This document shows, in pieces, positions 32,714 through 45,365 of a stretch of 64,000 bases of DNA (position 1 is its first letter; every line of letters starts with the position of its first letter). The DNA comes from Apostichopus japonicus (Eukaryota > Echinodermata > Holothuroidea > Aspidochirotida > Stichopodidae). The stretch spans positions 34,072,501 through 34,136,500 of the forward strand of contig NC_092568.1 in the NCBI RefSeq assembly GCF_037975245.1, read 5' to 3'. Made by a program: the position numbers and the translations under genes. A model generated the notes under the pieces. That model worked only from the letters and a program-made list of their open reading frames with translations. It was not told the origin of the DNA and searched no databases.

Positions 32714-34914
32714 CAGGGCAAATAGCGTATGATTGGAGTCACGTTTAGCTTTACTGATCTAGCCTGTGACAAATATCTTAACGCCGGGTTTTGTATGCGT
32801 TGCGTTTTCCTTAGGTGCCGATTTGGGAGGGCCATATAGCAATTCTCTACAGTTGTTCAGGCGGGAAGACAAATGGCCGAAAGTCATTTCAGTATATGTT
32901 AGTCTACGTAGTGACATATTATACCACTTGTGGGTAGAGTTAAAAGTTGGTTATCTACAGATGTTCTTAACATGTTGAAGCATGCTTAGCTTATTATCAA
33001 ATATAACTCCCAGATCCAAATTTGTCAGAAGTACAGTTTGTTGGAGTTTACCACATGCGAGGCTTTTATATACTTCCTATACACCTGGAAAACTTTGCCG
33101 GATATTACTGATATATTTAAAAAGACTCTTTATTCATCATTGTTGTATATAACGTGCCACTCCACCCCCTCCCCCCTCGGGAGTCCGAACGGGCGAACTT
33201 GGGGCGCCATTTCGGGAGCCCCCGTCTTTCGGGGCCAACTTGGGAGCCGTTTCTGGAGCCCCCGTTTTTCGTTTTGCTTTTCGGGGGCCGTTTCGGGAGC
33301 CCCGTTTTTCGGGGGTTCTTTTCAGGAGCCGTTTTTTTTTATTTGTTTTATTAAATTTATGTTCAGCCTCGGAAAATTCTTGTTCCGTTTGGTATATTAT
33401 AGCCTGCTTTAGAGTCATGTAAGGGGCTACCATTTTGCCAATTTGAGATATACCGCCGGAATTCGGAATTGAAATCATAGTATTGGATTGTTCATAGGCA
33501 AAGAACTCTATGCAGTGAATGTATGCATCGTTGTTGCTTATACCAACATAACATTAAGTATCTTGTGGTCTGACGTTAAAAAAAACCAATATTTGTAGCA
33601 ACAACAGTTGCCAATAACCAACTTGCACCCGTGTGCAGAATGTTACCACGTTTTAACTCTATACTCATAGCTTACGTGTATACGAGCATCCACAGCTTGG
33701 AATAATCTTACTTCTGGAATTTGTAAATTGCAACTCACTTTCATGTTTTAAGAATATACTAAGGAGTACATAAATACTTATTAATCAATTGGTTTATTGT
33801 TATTCCTTTATACCCTTCTCGTTCTCTATTTTTTCTCTCTACTTTGATAGAAAAGGGAGTGACCTGCCTCACAAGCCTACAAAGGTTTTTCAGATCACTT
33901 CCTAACATACATTTATCTTTCAATAATGACACATAATTTGTAACATATATTGTTATTATTATATGTTACGAAAAAACAAACATAAATGAAATGTAATTAA
34001 CTTGTATACAAAGAAATTCTATATTTCTTTGATGGAATACCTCATGAATTAAGTCCGACAGGGCGGAATTACTTGATTTAATTAAGGGCAAATTTTACTA
34101 TGAGTGTAGTAAATTTGTAATGTTGAACATGTTTTAATTCCGGGTAAATAATGACGGGCTGGATATCATCCACAGCGGCAGTATTCATTGTTACATTGAT
34201 GACTCGGCTTAGGCTCCGATTGTGATGGTCCCGGTCTCGACTTGGATCCTATCGAAGGACTCAGTCTTGATTTCTGATCCCAAGGACTAGGGCTTTTAAG
34301 GACTTGCTATATATAACACTGTCGCTGTGCAAAGTCTTAAGTGTGCCATAATTGGACCACCATGCTACTAGAACTCACATGCAACTTACTTAAGAGTTCT
34401 ATTTCGAATAAAAAATATATGGATGGAAGTCCGCAAAATATTGAATTGTGATATAGGTTAACCTCTTTAAGTGAGCAATACAAGAGCATGTGATATGCAA
34501 GTGGCAAAGTGACATGTGAATAGATACAATGAATAAAGCTTCGAGTATGCAATTAACTGCAAGGGACTTGCCGGCCTGTGTGTAGGCCAGTCGTGGTGAC
34601 TGCCCCAACTCTTTCGGAGTTCTTCCACTAGTATTTAGTGTATCGACCTCTACGCTATTGTCAGATAACCTCGAGAAAGCTCTAATGACCCATTCGTCTT
34701 TGTTGCATACTTCCTACAATAAGCCCTAATTTTTTTTTTACTATTTTACGTCCTAAAATACGTCCTGCATTACACCCTACAATACGTCCTATTTTACGTC
34801 CTAAAATTCTTCCTTAAAAACTCCTAAAATGAATTCCTGAAATTTCCTAAATTACCACCTGGGGTGGGGGGGGGGGGGGCGGGTGCTCCCACCCCTCTTT
34901 ACTAACAGGGTTAG

Positions 34915-34960
<46 letters not shown>

Positions 34961-36085
34961 AATAGTCATCCACGATAGAGCCTGGTTATCAATTATCACC
35001 ACAAAACTTGAAAGATAACGGACATTAGAGAAGATGATTAATTGGTCAAGATGGTACTTTTCAAGAACGTCACTGAAGATAACGCCTGAAAAAAAAACAT
35101 CGATGAACGATCTGAAGGTGCGCGCAGTTACGGAACTATTGGGAAGAAAAGATGCAAAGGTTTCCACAAAAAAAATATAAATTAATAAGTCTCATGTTGA
35201 CATTGAGTAAGAGCATATTCTCTCACACAAGCATTGGTGAAATTAGTGCTAATTTAAAAGAAATTTTATGAAAAGAGAAAGAGAGTAAAACTCATCCATC
35301 GAAATGCAATAGGGATGCTTTATTTGCCTTTGGTGGACCTGCGTTGAAACATCAGTTAAAGTCTCAGTGTAAAGTTTGGTTCCAACACTGCATCATAGAT
35401 GCTCTGTCATTTAAACGTGTTCATTATACGACCGAGATATTGGTCTAAAGAAACTGAATATTCATAAAGTATGTGACATGTACACTCAGTTGTGACATGT
35501 CTTTCTATTGGGCCAGGTATACTTTCATGACATGCTCCAAAGCATTCGTACTGAATGCTTGAGCAGTACAAACATCTTTTTTCTATTCCATAAAAAGTAG
35601 AAACTGTTCATACTATCAGTTTAAATGCTTTGAAAATTGAAACATGATATCAGAGACATTCTAAATGGTATTAAGCCTTTAAAATTGTCACAATTGACTG
35701 ACATGTAAAAATGTTTCAAGTGAATACACGTATGTACTATATAGTTGAGGATATATCACGGTTGACTTTAGTGTTATTTAAATAATTAAAAAACTCTGAG
35801 ATCCCTTTTGATTAACCACTCAAATTTCTTGTAAAGTTTTAAATGGGCAATAAATGCCAAGAAGTGTCTGTCCAGTTGGTAATTCATAATTAGGATAAAC
35901 AAAACACAGGTAGCCATGGGGTTGAACACAATAGAACCATGTATTTCTTTAATGTATTATTTGTTGCAGGGTACTTGTGTGTTTGGAAAGCAAACATATT
36001 GTATACCTTGCCATTGTTTTTTTAATCTATTATTGTCCTATTAGTTTGATAATTGATACCAGCTTTCTTTGTTTTCTTTTGACAG
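32714..36085. other. XDH intron 1, last part
   Basis: Holds a GC-rich imperfect minisatellite (33175-33340, units like GGGAGCCCCCGTTTTTCGG), a loose repeat of TACGTCCTAAAA units (34740-34830), a G run near 34865-34880 and (AT)n at 34916-34956. The intron ends with the polypyrimidine acceptor TTTTGACAG. No genes recognised. Confidence 0.6.
34916..34956. repeat. (AT)n microsatellite
   Basis: About 20 AT dinucleotides in XDH intron 1. Confidence 0.95.
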
Positions 36086-36143
36086 ATAATCGACCAAAAT
36101 GTTGATCCAGAGACAACACTTCTCTCATATCTGCGAGCAAAGT
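36086..36143 (+). CDS. XDH: XDH exon 2
   Basis: A 58-bp exon after a TTTTGACAG acceptor. It encodes IIDQNVDPETTLLSYLRAK plus one base, before a GTATCC donor. The DPETTLLSYLR segment is the conserved helix preceding the first iron-sulfur loop in XDH. Exit phase 1: the last base T plus TG of exon 3 makes Leu. Intron 1 is 9.7 kb. Confidence 0.93.
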
Positions 36144-36319
36144 GTATCCTTGCCTTCTTAACAGTCAATCGTTTTTTTCTTGTTTCACTGCAAACTAGAG
36201 ATAATCAAATTAACCATTTTATTCAAAAGATATTAATTAAATAATCCAAAGAATCTGATTTGGTAGTGGTATAAGTAGAAGGTGACTTGTTAGAATATTG
36301 GTAACTATAGTTACATAAC

Positions 36320-39300
36320 TACAGTACTGATTTCGCTTAACTCCCGTTGAAAAAAAATCAACGATCGATAAAAAACGTTGAAAATCGATAAAAAAAGTTG
36401 AAAATCGGTTAAAAACGAATAATTTCGTTGACAAGATTTAGACTACTGCGGGCACGGGTTGTCAACGAAGTTTCAACGAAAATTCCACGAAAGTTATCGC
36501 GATCAAAAACCGCAAAGGCTATTCTAGACATATCAAGGTTGTGACTTGCGTTGAATCCTTAGTTTAACTACAGCCGTTTTCAGACTCTACCAGAAGTTGT
36601 AGAGGAATATTACAAATGTTACAAAAGTTTGATTGTAGATAGAGTAAGTTCTTTACTAGGTGTTTGAAAAATGATTTGGCTAGGATAATAAAAACTAGTC
36701 TTGATCGATCGTAATAAGCACATTCTACGACTCTTAAGTTATAGGCTAGTATTAAACTAAGATAAGTTTAGGTTAGCTCACCAAGGAACGCAGCGTCAGA
36801 AAAACTAGAAATAAAAAAAATATCCACAATGAAACAGTCGTAGCTGGATATCAAAGAGATCTTTATTTCCAATAAATTCCTGTGTTACTTGACGTACTAC
36901 AGTATCGTTTACTACAGAACATCACTCACTAAACAAACTTTTCTGAGAGCGCATTCCGTACAAAAAATCTCCCCCAGCTTCAATGCACGCAAAAATAAAA
37001 AAACATCCTGTTATTTTCCCCCTAACCCGTTACTGTAAGTTGCCCGCGAATGCAGATGGACTGCCCTGGTATTTAGGTCGCAGCCTGGGTCTGGGCCACC
37101 TGCAGTTTGCTGCTAACATGTGTATTCCCTACCCTGGATATCCCCACCACCAAACTTTTTTTGAGAGGCTTAGTCCAATCATAAACCTGGCTTTGTCAAA
37201 TTCACGCCTACCATCTGTTAATTAGCATAGTATTTATCTGAACCTTTGGCTGGCTGCCTCTAGAAGCAAACATTATTTTACCCCTACTGTTCGTAATGGA
37301 ATGGATGTTACCTGAAAACCAAATATTCATTCATATTATAAGTAGAACAATCCAGCAGGGATAGAAAGTTTATCTTGAATGAACCAATCAGAAGTCGTGC
37401 TATTAATAAAACTTGAAACACCTGGCCAGCAAGAGAGTTGCAAACAATTGTATCCATGACTACTAAGAAAATAATGCAGTGACTTGGGGCCCACGTTGGG
37501 TAGAAATCTGTGGAAAATGAATATATTTTCATTGCTTATTTGAGTATTGTATATTGGGAAGAGCTGATCAAACAGTAGGGAGGGCTTTCAACTGGCCTGA
37601 CGGCTTTCAACTGGCCTGACGGCATGTACATTTAATTTAATGAGAAGGGGGAGTTTTTATGAGTCTCCCGGTATGCGTCACATGAGAAGTAAATGTTTTT
37701 GTTTTTCGGTTTTATGATCGTTTTTCAAGTGGAACAGCTCATAAAATCATATCAAATGAAAATAATACATATTTGAATATCCTTCCTTAGTTTTACTAAT
37801 CAGGAATGTTTAATAAAGCATGCAATGCATCGTTCGAAAAAAGTAATTTTAAAGTAGAATTTAAAATGAACGACATAAAACAATATCTGTGAAGCGTGTG
37901 GGAGCACAACTTTGAATATTCGTTGTGAAAGAAAACATAGCGAACGATGCTTATTGCGTACAGTAAATAAATTTCGCGGAACTGGTATAGAGAAATTACG
38001 TACTGCAGCTTACGTCAGAGAAGCTCATAAATGACACAGGTGGATAGAGCGCATCAAAATTCGGTTTAGGAAATCCCTATACAGCCGACAAAAGTCGATA
38101 TCTCCTTCCGTTTTCGAGTTATATGCGATTTTGTGTTTTTGCGATATGGTTTTTAGCATATTTTCATTCAATAAGGTCGTTTTTGTGTGTGTTTAAGTAA
38201 GGGTGTGACCCAACAGATATTTCGCTAACCGTTTCACCGTATCGCCTGCCGGTCGGTTTAACGTTTAAACGCCGTTTCCCGATCGCGGTTTTTTTCGACG
38301 CACGGTCACTCGACTTTTAATGAAAATAGGACATAATGAGTACAATAATTAAGGTTTTTTTCCCCAGCAGGTAGCAATTCAGGCAACAAGACACTCGATC
38401 AATGTATGTTAATTACTAATTAGGCCCAATAATATTGCGAACCTTTCGTGTAATAATTGCTGAAAAGAATAACACACATGATCAGTATTCGTGGTGTTCA
38501 GAAGTTCAGATCACTGAATTTATATCACTCGGCCTTCGGCAACATCGTAACTTTTGAAGAAAAAAACAATATATTTGTCTATCTATCACAAGATTTTTAA
38601 CAAAAACTCGCCTAAATTAGTAAACTTACCCACCTTTCCTACTTACTTATTAAAAGTCATGTTAAGAAAACAAATTACGCACGCACGTGTTGTGCGATGG
38701 GTTGTAAAAATCAAGTTGAAACTGGTTTGAGCAGCCTCCGATTTCATTTTCTTTCTCTTGTGTCACATACATGATACAGTACCTTACATTAGATACAAAA
38801 GTTAATTCAACAACAGCCAAAATTTGTGTCGCAATAGGTTAAGTTTTAATCGCGCTGCGCAGTACCATTCATAATTTGCATATAACATCAAAATTTACAC
38901 TCGGCGTCCAGATGGCGGGAGATGTAACATCATGTTCAATCTGTTGTGTTGTTCCCATGGTGCGATGAACTTGGGCAAAGTTCAATGACCTACTTATGTT
39001 CTGTGACCAATGTCAGTGGGAATTATGTGTGTAAAATCTCGGGTTTTTCCATGTGTTATATATATAGAAGTTTTACGTAAGCGGAGCGAATTTTAAGGCG
39101 GCTCGTTGATTGTGAGGAAGCACTTATCTAAGCATCAATATTTGTGAAAAATATCGTAAGTTTTTCATTTTCATTCATTTTCTTTTATGTTTGCCGCAAT
39201 CCCGCCCGCAATGCATGCACAGCATAATACCATGTGTGAAAAAAATGGCTGTACACGTGCAGACCTGAGAGAGCAAACTGGCCTTGTGTTGTTAATGTTA

Positions 39301-40299
39301 TGACGGTACTTTCTAGAACGACCATTTGCGTCTTTTGGGGTCAACATATTTTCACACGGGATTTCAACATGCCATTGATCGATGTACACGGGTGATATAT
39401 GTCACAAATATTAACTGGGAAAACGAATAGACGACACTATCATGAGCTTATGACTATTGGCCTACTACTTGAGTTATATTGAACACATTATTCATGCCTA
39501 AAACATCGTTTTTCTGTTTTTTTATAGATAGTTTGCAGTACATTACTAAGTTCTTCACATATTTTTAAATAATTTTCATGTTTAAAATGTAAACAAAATA
39601 GAAAAAATAAAAAGAGAAAACGCCTTTTTGAAAAATGGAAGCGTCCTCGCAGAATGGGCGGGGCATCTTTATTTTGCTTCAAGTAACATGTTTTCGCTCG
39701 GAAACAAAGTTTCATACTTCAACTCTCATATAAAAACAAATTTACATCTCTTAGAAATAACTATTTTTCGTATTCTGCAAGTAAACCAAGTTTATATGTC
39801 CATTCACTGTTATTTAAATGGTTAAACAGAACTTCAACTTATTTGGAAGGGTGCCTCGTGGTACATAGCTTTGACTGCAACCTCTCTGTAAGCCTGGCGA
39901 AGTTAAGACTTATGTCACTGTGTTTGGGGTTCACAGTCAGAAAACGTCCCCCGTCAGTTTAATTACACGTTTCTTTGAGTGTTACTACTCATATAAGCAT
40001 GAGAATGCTTTCGAAAATATTCGCTCTTTCAAACGACTGAACTAAAGTCTAACTGATATTAATAAACGAAGTTACGCGTTTTCCGACGTTTCGTGTAACC
40101 ACAAATTGACCTTCTATTTCGTTTAAAAAAGAATTTCAACGTACCGTTGAAAATTCCACGAAGGAAATGACTGAGATAACCAATCGATAAAAAACGATAA
40201 AAATCGATAAAAATCGCCGAATTTCGATGAAAAACGAAGAATTTCGGTTATTTTTCTTTCAACGAATTTTAACGGGAGTTAAGCGAAATCAGTACTGTA
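36320..40299. mobile_element. 4.0-kb TA-flanked TIR element in XDH intron 2
   Basis: A 3976-bp element (36322-40297). The first 27 bases, beginning CAGTACTGATTTCGCTTAAC, are repeated inverted at the other end, and both sides carry TA, as for Tc1/mariner-like insertion. Further in, both ends are full of GATAAAAA(T/C)CG and AACGAA motifs. No transposase frame was seen in any frame despite the size. It contains a segment (about 38850-39030) shared inverted with 8260-8480. Confidence 0.8.
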
Positions 40300-40740
40300 G
40301 AATCACCTTATACCTAAAGGAAATTTAATTTGACATTTTATTATTTTGGAAAGGGGACAGGAGGGCGGGGGGGGGGGCTGTTGGTCGATTTGGGGAAGCT
40401 ACAAAATACCAATATGCTAGGAATAGTGTCTAATGAAGTAAAAGTCAGGAGGATATTCTGTATGGTATGTGAACCAAAACTGAAAAGTGTACAGTGAAAT
40501 TTTAGGGTACAGTTGACTAGTATTACAGGATTTATTATGCGATCTGTGTGCTACAAGCCATGGCATTGTTAAGCTTGCTCTTTGGATATAATCTAATCGC
40601 TACCAGGTCACAAGATATGGCCCAAATAGGAGAATAAAGATGTGCTGAAGTACAATTGAAGGAAATTCTGAGAATGTGATCTAGCAATGTGGCCATATTG
40701 TAGACAAAACAATCATTTCCTTTAAGGATTGAATAATCAG
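40300..40740. other. End of XDH intron 2
   Basis: A G run lies near 40368; otherwise nothing before the ATAATCAG acceptor. Confidence 0.4.
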
Positions 40741-40837
40741 TGCATTTAACTGGAACCAAACTAGGCTGCAGCGAAGGAGGATGCGGTGCTTGTACAGTGA
40801 TGGTCTCCTCCTATGATCGTGTAAAACAATCTATCAG
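40741..40837 (+). CDS. XDH: XDH exon 3, first [2Fe-2S] cysteine cluster
   Basis: A 97-bp exon (2 + 93 + 2 bases) encoding TGTKLGCSEGGCGACTVM and a following basic/polar stretch to SIR. The three cysteines (residues 47, 52 and 55 of the predicted protein) are ligands of the first [2Fe-2S] cluster, the spacing C-x4-C-x2-C being exactly that of the family. The donor is CAG/GTATAA. It has its own reading frame only through splicing; flanking stops confirm the exon limits. Confidence 0.95.
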
Positions 40838-40977
40838 GTATAATATATGTATTTTGAATCTTAAATCTCTATCTTGAATGTTTTAAATTAAGGGTGGGGA
40901 ACTTTTATACTACATTTTTTGCATATGATATATGATCCAGCTCCATGCAGTCATAAACAATCTGACGTAAGAATGCT

Positions 40978-41008
40978 AAGGGTTAGGGTTAGAGGATTAG
41001 GGTTAGGG
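40978..41008 (+). repeat. Interstitial telomere-type tract
   Basis: Reads as four GGGTTA-phase repeats in two pairs around an altered unit (GTTAGAGGATTAGGG). TTAGGG is the telomeric unit of most animals including echinoderms. Confidence 0.75.
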
Positions 41009-41044
41009 TATATTAATAAAGATAAAATTAACATATATAGTGGC

Positions 41045-41185
41045 ATATGAAAGTGGCATATAATAGTGGCATACTAGCGTAACAGTGTAATAATAGTGTA
41101 ATGATAGTGTAATAATATGTAATAATAGTGTAATTACAGTGTACAAATAGTGTAATATTAGTGTAATAATAGAGTGATAGTATAA
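41045..41185. repeat. Degenerate 11-12 bp tandem repeat (TAGTGTAATAA)
   Basis: About ten imperfect units of TAGTGTAATAA with insertions. Non-coding. Confidence 0.8.
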
Positions 41186-42369
41186 TATAGGCTTATAATA
41201 GTAGCAACAATAGTGGCAGTTTGGACGTGGACAAGGCTTGATGAGGTTAATTGTTGATTTCTGTTTCTTCCATACTCCAGTTTGCAATTTGAAAATTGAT
41301 CTTCTAAGTTCGTTAGTATGTGGTGTCATTGTCATGGTGTGACAATTCAAACAATCCATGTAGCACACTTTTGTGCGTTATCTTTTATCACCACATATGG
41401 TCTCTTTAAACCCTAAAGCGAGTCCTCGATAACCTTCACTCTATTGACACAAGTGTATGTGGTGATGATTTAATCAAGGTTAAAGCAAACAGAAATCTCT
41501 AAATCTAGGTGATTCGAAAGATAGCCTCAGTTCAGAAATAAAGACTCTAAATGATATGTTCTGAGGCCCACATATCAACTTCAACTCAGCAATGTAGCTA
41601 ATCGTCATTATTCAATTATTAATTGAAATAGTGACCAGAAAATTGTGATTTTGTGAAGTATTGAAACGACTAGAAAAGAGCATCTAAGCAATTCAATTTG
41701 CAGATTCTAGCAGAATAATATTGATCCATGATTTTAAGTAATTGGTGATAAAATGCAAATTTAACAAATTTAATCTTATTTTCCTCTAATACCTGGTAGA
41801 ACTGATCAATCAACTGAAATCGTTGATTAAAGTTCAATGGTAGTGGGGTCTGTCTGACCTTGTAATGTATTATAATAATTTTCATTCGAACCATTTTTAC
41901 AATCAACATCAGTGAGATGAGATGGAAAACAGCAATAGGTACTTATTTTAAAGACTATGAATGTGTATTCAGTGAAACGCATTTCTATCTTGATATTAGA
42001 CATGAGATTATATTGTGGTTTGAGGTTCTTGCATTAAAGTGTCGTTTGAAGGTCATCGGTATATTGACCTCAAATTTAAAATGCCTAAAAAATGCCAGAA
42101 CGAAAAACTTTCCATGTAGTTTTTCATGTCCAAGTTAACATCAAATGATTATGTGCTAAATTAGACAATGTTTCAGTGAGGCAAAATACTTGTAGTCAAA
42201 TTCTTGTTGAAGTTGGACAATTCCACTTTCCACTTTGAAAATTAACATCGTGTACCTCCGTGCAGTTGAACATTCTCATTTTGATTTTTCGTTATGAGGG
42301 TTGCATTCCTTGTAACATAAACCATCAAAGTTTAATTGAACAGTGGCTGCATGTGCGTGACTGCATACA

Positions 42370-42370
42370 A

Positions 42371-42445
<75 letters not shown>
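42370..42445. repeat. Compound (CA)n(TA)n microsatellite
   Basis: A short (AC)n run passes directly into about 30 TA units. Confidence 0.95.
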
Positions 42446-42447
<2 letters not shown>

Positions 42448-42795
42448 GAATATTTGTAAGCTAATTGGTTCTACCAGAAAAGGATCATGCATGAGTTTCG
42501 ATTATCTGTCGTCGATGAATAATAAATTTAATGTCAACTAAAAGATGTACAGATTGATTGATGTATACCAATTTCTGGCAATTCGTTGCTCTTTCAAAAA
42601 ATGTTTATCATTTTTTTGCCTCTCGCGAGTTTGACACGTTTGACTCTCGCGATATTCTTTGCAATTAATAGTATACCTTCAAGTTATAAAGTTTTTTTTT
42701 TAAAGTTTTTTTTACTAATTATTTATTATGTACTACTTACAAATACTAAAAAATATAACATATAATTATTTTCGATCATGGCTTTGTTTGTTTAG

Positions 42796-42904
42796 ACATG
42801 TGTCTGTGAATGCATGTCTTGCTCCAGTGTGTTCGGTGTACGGGACTGCAGTGACTACTGTCGAAGGGATTGGGAGTACTAAAACTAAGTTGCACCCTGT
42901 TCAG
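42796..42904 (+). CDS. XDH: XDH exon 4
   Basis: A 109-bp exon. Its first base completes the Arg codon begun in exon 3. It then encodes 36 residues with NACLAPVCS, carrying Cys77, the fourth ligand of the first cluster, and the very conserved [17 protein letters not shown]. It ends in phase 0 before GTAATC. Length and motif spacing match the animal family exactly. Confidence 0.96.
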
Positions 42905-42944
42905 GTAATCACAGGCTTCTTATTTTTCTTTACGTTCGTACACG

Positions 42945-43030
<86 letters not shown>

Positions 43031-43046
43031 GAAAATCGTATATATC

Positions 43047-43089
<43 letters not shown>

Positions 43090-43146
43090 TAGTTGTTTAT
43101 CTTTTATATTATATATATATATATATATAAGTATATATATACATAT

Positions 43147-43190
<44 letters not shown>
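42945..43190. repeat. Long interrupted (TA)n tract
   Basis: Three or more TA runs separated by short unique words. Open frames of alternating Ile-Tyr through this tract are artefacts. Confidence 0.95.
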
Positions 43191-43194
<4 letters not shown>

Positions 43195-43459
43195 AACAAG
43201 CGACATAGTGCTATATCTCGGAGTGGTCACCACCCCATCGTCAGGCAATTGTACAAGATCAACAGAAAGGAGTTTAGCCCTGTTCGACCTCGCAAGAGGT
43301 CCTACAATTGTACAAGATCAATTAAATACAAGGGCTAATAAACATCCGAAGACGACAATAGTGATAAGCATGAGTGAATTTGTAAACTAGGAATAAATAG
43401 AACAAACCAGCATGAAAAAGTAAGTAGGGATTAAAATAGCTCCAACCCGTAGCTCGCTA

Positions 43460-43737
43460 CGTTTGTATTCAAGTCAGCATTCAAGTCTTTTATGAGAAGA
43501 CTCTCTTTAATCTTTCTCCTGAACCACTGGGATTCATTACTATAATAGTGACACAATGGTAAAAAAAGTAGGAAGATTATGTTTGTGCGCATTACAATGA
43601 AGGTTAACAACCCCTTTCTGACCACCAAAAGAGACCATCAGATGTTCTTTGAATCTATCCTTAAGCCGTCTATTGATTTCTCCGACATAAAGGAACCACA
43701 GTCTGGGCAGTTTATCCTGTATACAACATTGTTGATA
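43460..43737 (-). mobile_element. Penelope-like element remnant with GIY-YIG domain
   Basis: The minus strand shows NNVVYRINCPDCGSF. After a one-base shift it reads LYVGEINRRLKDRFKEH, the GIY-YIG nuclease pattern (Y-V-G-E-x-N-R-R-L…R…EH) found at the C-terminus of Penelope-like retroelements, preceded by the typical Cys pair. Stops follow near 43545. The RT part is not visible. Confidence 0.75.
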
Positions 43738-44247
43738 TAATCTAACTTATAAGGACTGGCATTTTAAGTACATCTTATGCTTGCGTTTTCGGCCTTAGGA
43801 CAAAGATACAACAATTGCGATTGCTTCTTGATAAATGATCACTACACCTGAGGTATTCACAATGTTACATGTTTGCCCAATACTAACAAGGAAGCCCTTA
43901 AATACATTGCTTATAACCTAGATATGATATTAACTATAGACTTTGCTTGTAATTCATGTATACTAGCTGTGATTAAGACGCTCAGTGCAACCACCAAAGG
44001 GGCTAGAAAATGAAATGATGTTCACTCATGTTCGAAAATCGGCTTTGTATAACCATCCTTGAAACTTTCCCACTTACAAAGACAACTTTCTACTTTAACC
44101 CATCCCATCTCCCCCTTCCTCCCCATCCTCCCTCCCCCTTCTCCTTCTCCTCCTCGTCTGTTAAAGATTAAGGCCATACATATACCATATAGCATATTCT
44201 GACCTGAAATTTGCAGCATACTTTTGCTTATTTTGAATCACGAACAG

Positions 44248-44436
44248 GAAAGGCTTGCTGCATCTCATGGCTCCCAGTGTGGGTTCTGCACACCTGGTAT
44301 TGTGATGTCTATGTACACACTTCTGAGAAACAACCAAGAGCCATGCATGAGGGACATCTTTGGTGCCTTCGAGGGAAACCTTTGCCGATGTACTGGTTAT
44401 CGTCCCATCCTAGAAGGATACAGAACATTTACCAAG
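44248..44436 (+). CDS. XDH: XDH exon 5, second [2Fe-2S] domain
   Basis: A 189-bp exon of 63 codons in phase 0 at both ends. It contains [20 protein letters not shown] and [18 protein letters not shown], the two halves of the helical [2Fe-2S] domain. The ligand cysteines are 117, 120, 152 and 154. It is the most strongly conserved exon in the window; every family-defining residue is present. Intron 5 (44437-45317) starts with GTGAAT. Confidence 0.97.
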
Positions 44437-45317
44437 GTGAATATTACTTCCATTTTCGGTCATTCCTCTCAGTTCTTAAACAATATATATGTTAGATAGT
44501 TTTTTTTTTTTTTGCTAACATGAATTGACGAAGGACACCATTATCCTACAAATAGGGAGAGCTACGGATCCAGTCCAGATAAAGAGGATAAAGAAATGAA
44601 TCTCTTTTTGGCTTTGTGTACTCTAGATCAGGATTGACTCCACCAGTGTCCTCGAAGAAATCATATTCCTTCATACCTACGCCAAAGTTCTAGCCTCACA
44701 GGCTTGCACAAATCCTTAGAGTTTTGCTCAACAATACCATCATTATTATCATTAGATCCCCTTATAAGCTGTTTGAAAAGATATTCGTGGATGTGAGACG
44801 CAGTCTCGAAGTTTGTATTGTGTGGTCCTAACGTTCGAATTACATTTTTTATGTTCGTTCATAGATTGCATTTGACCAGACCACATTTCTCATTGGAAGA
44901 GTGTTAACACTGAAAAAAAAATGTGGTTCAGAGCTTGTTGCAGAACTTTTTTTCCAGATTTAAATCTCAAAGTTCGAAACTCACTGAAAGTTATGTTCTA
45001 CTGGAGATTTTGGTAGTTTTCTGTGTTTGATGCTGACATAATAGTCTTTGACATAATGACACTTAATATTCAAATGATAATTGCTGTTGGACAGAAATGA
45101 CTAATTATTCAAATGTTTTTTTAATGTTTTATACTGGTTATTGAAAATGCAGTTAATCAAAGATTGATAATGAAATGTATCAAACTGTGATCTGATATTG
45201 CATATTACTTGTTATGTATTATGTCTGGTTATAGTTAATAAAAGTTACTCCAGGAAGAGTTTCAGTTTGAATCTACCTGAGCACTTGATTGTTATTGTTG
45301 CAATTCTTCATTATTAG
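44437..45317. other. XDH intron 5
   Basis: AT-rich; a T run near 44500. Nothing recognised. Ends with TTCATTATTAG. Confidence 0.5.
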
Positions 45318-45365
45318 GGGTGTGGAAAGCAAAATTGCTGTCAAAACGGTTTCCAGTCAAACGGG
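45318..45365 (+). CDS. XDH: XDH exon 6 (48-bp micro-exon, linker)
   Basis: A 48-bp exon of 16 codons, phase 0 at both ends, with the acceptor TTCATTATTAG and the consensus donor GTAAGT. It encodes GCGKQNCCQNGFQSNG, the Cys/Asn-rich linker between the second iron-sulfur domain and the FAD domain; the homologous human linker also has a CC pair but is longer. The peptide joins in phase to exon 5 (…TFTK) and exon 7 (VSAELF…). The call rests on the CC motif and splice sites. Confidence 0.82.

Larger units (their letters stand above)
40838..42795. other. XDH intron 3
   Basis: Contains a degenerate TTAGGG tract (40978-41008), tandem TAGTGTAATAA-type repeats (41045-41185) and a (CA)n(TA)n microsatellite (42370-42445). 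Ends in the acceptor TTTGTTTAG. No coding content recognised. Confidence 0.65.
42905..44247. other. XDH intron 4
   Basis: Contains a long (TA)n complex (42945-43190), a Penelope-like remnant (43460-43737) and a C/T-rich tract (44098-44160). Ends with CGAACAG. Confidence 0.65.

Noticed and set aside
33038-33478. Open frames around 33038-33478
   Set aside because: They run through a GC-rich minisatellite with GGGAGCCCCCG units. The peptides are repeats.
41003-41368. Minus-strand frame with several Cys/His residues
   Set aside because: The left half is the TAGTGTAATAA tandem repeat. The right half has no recognisable family pattern and no splice support.
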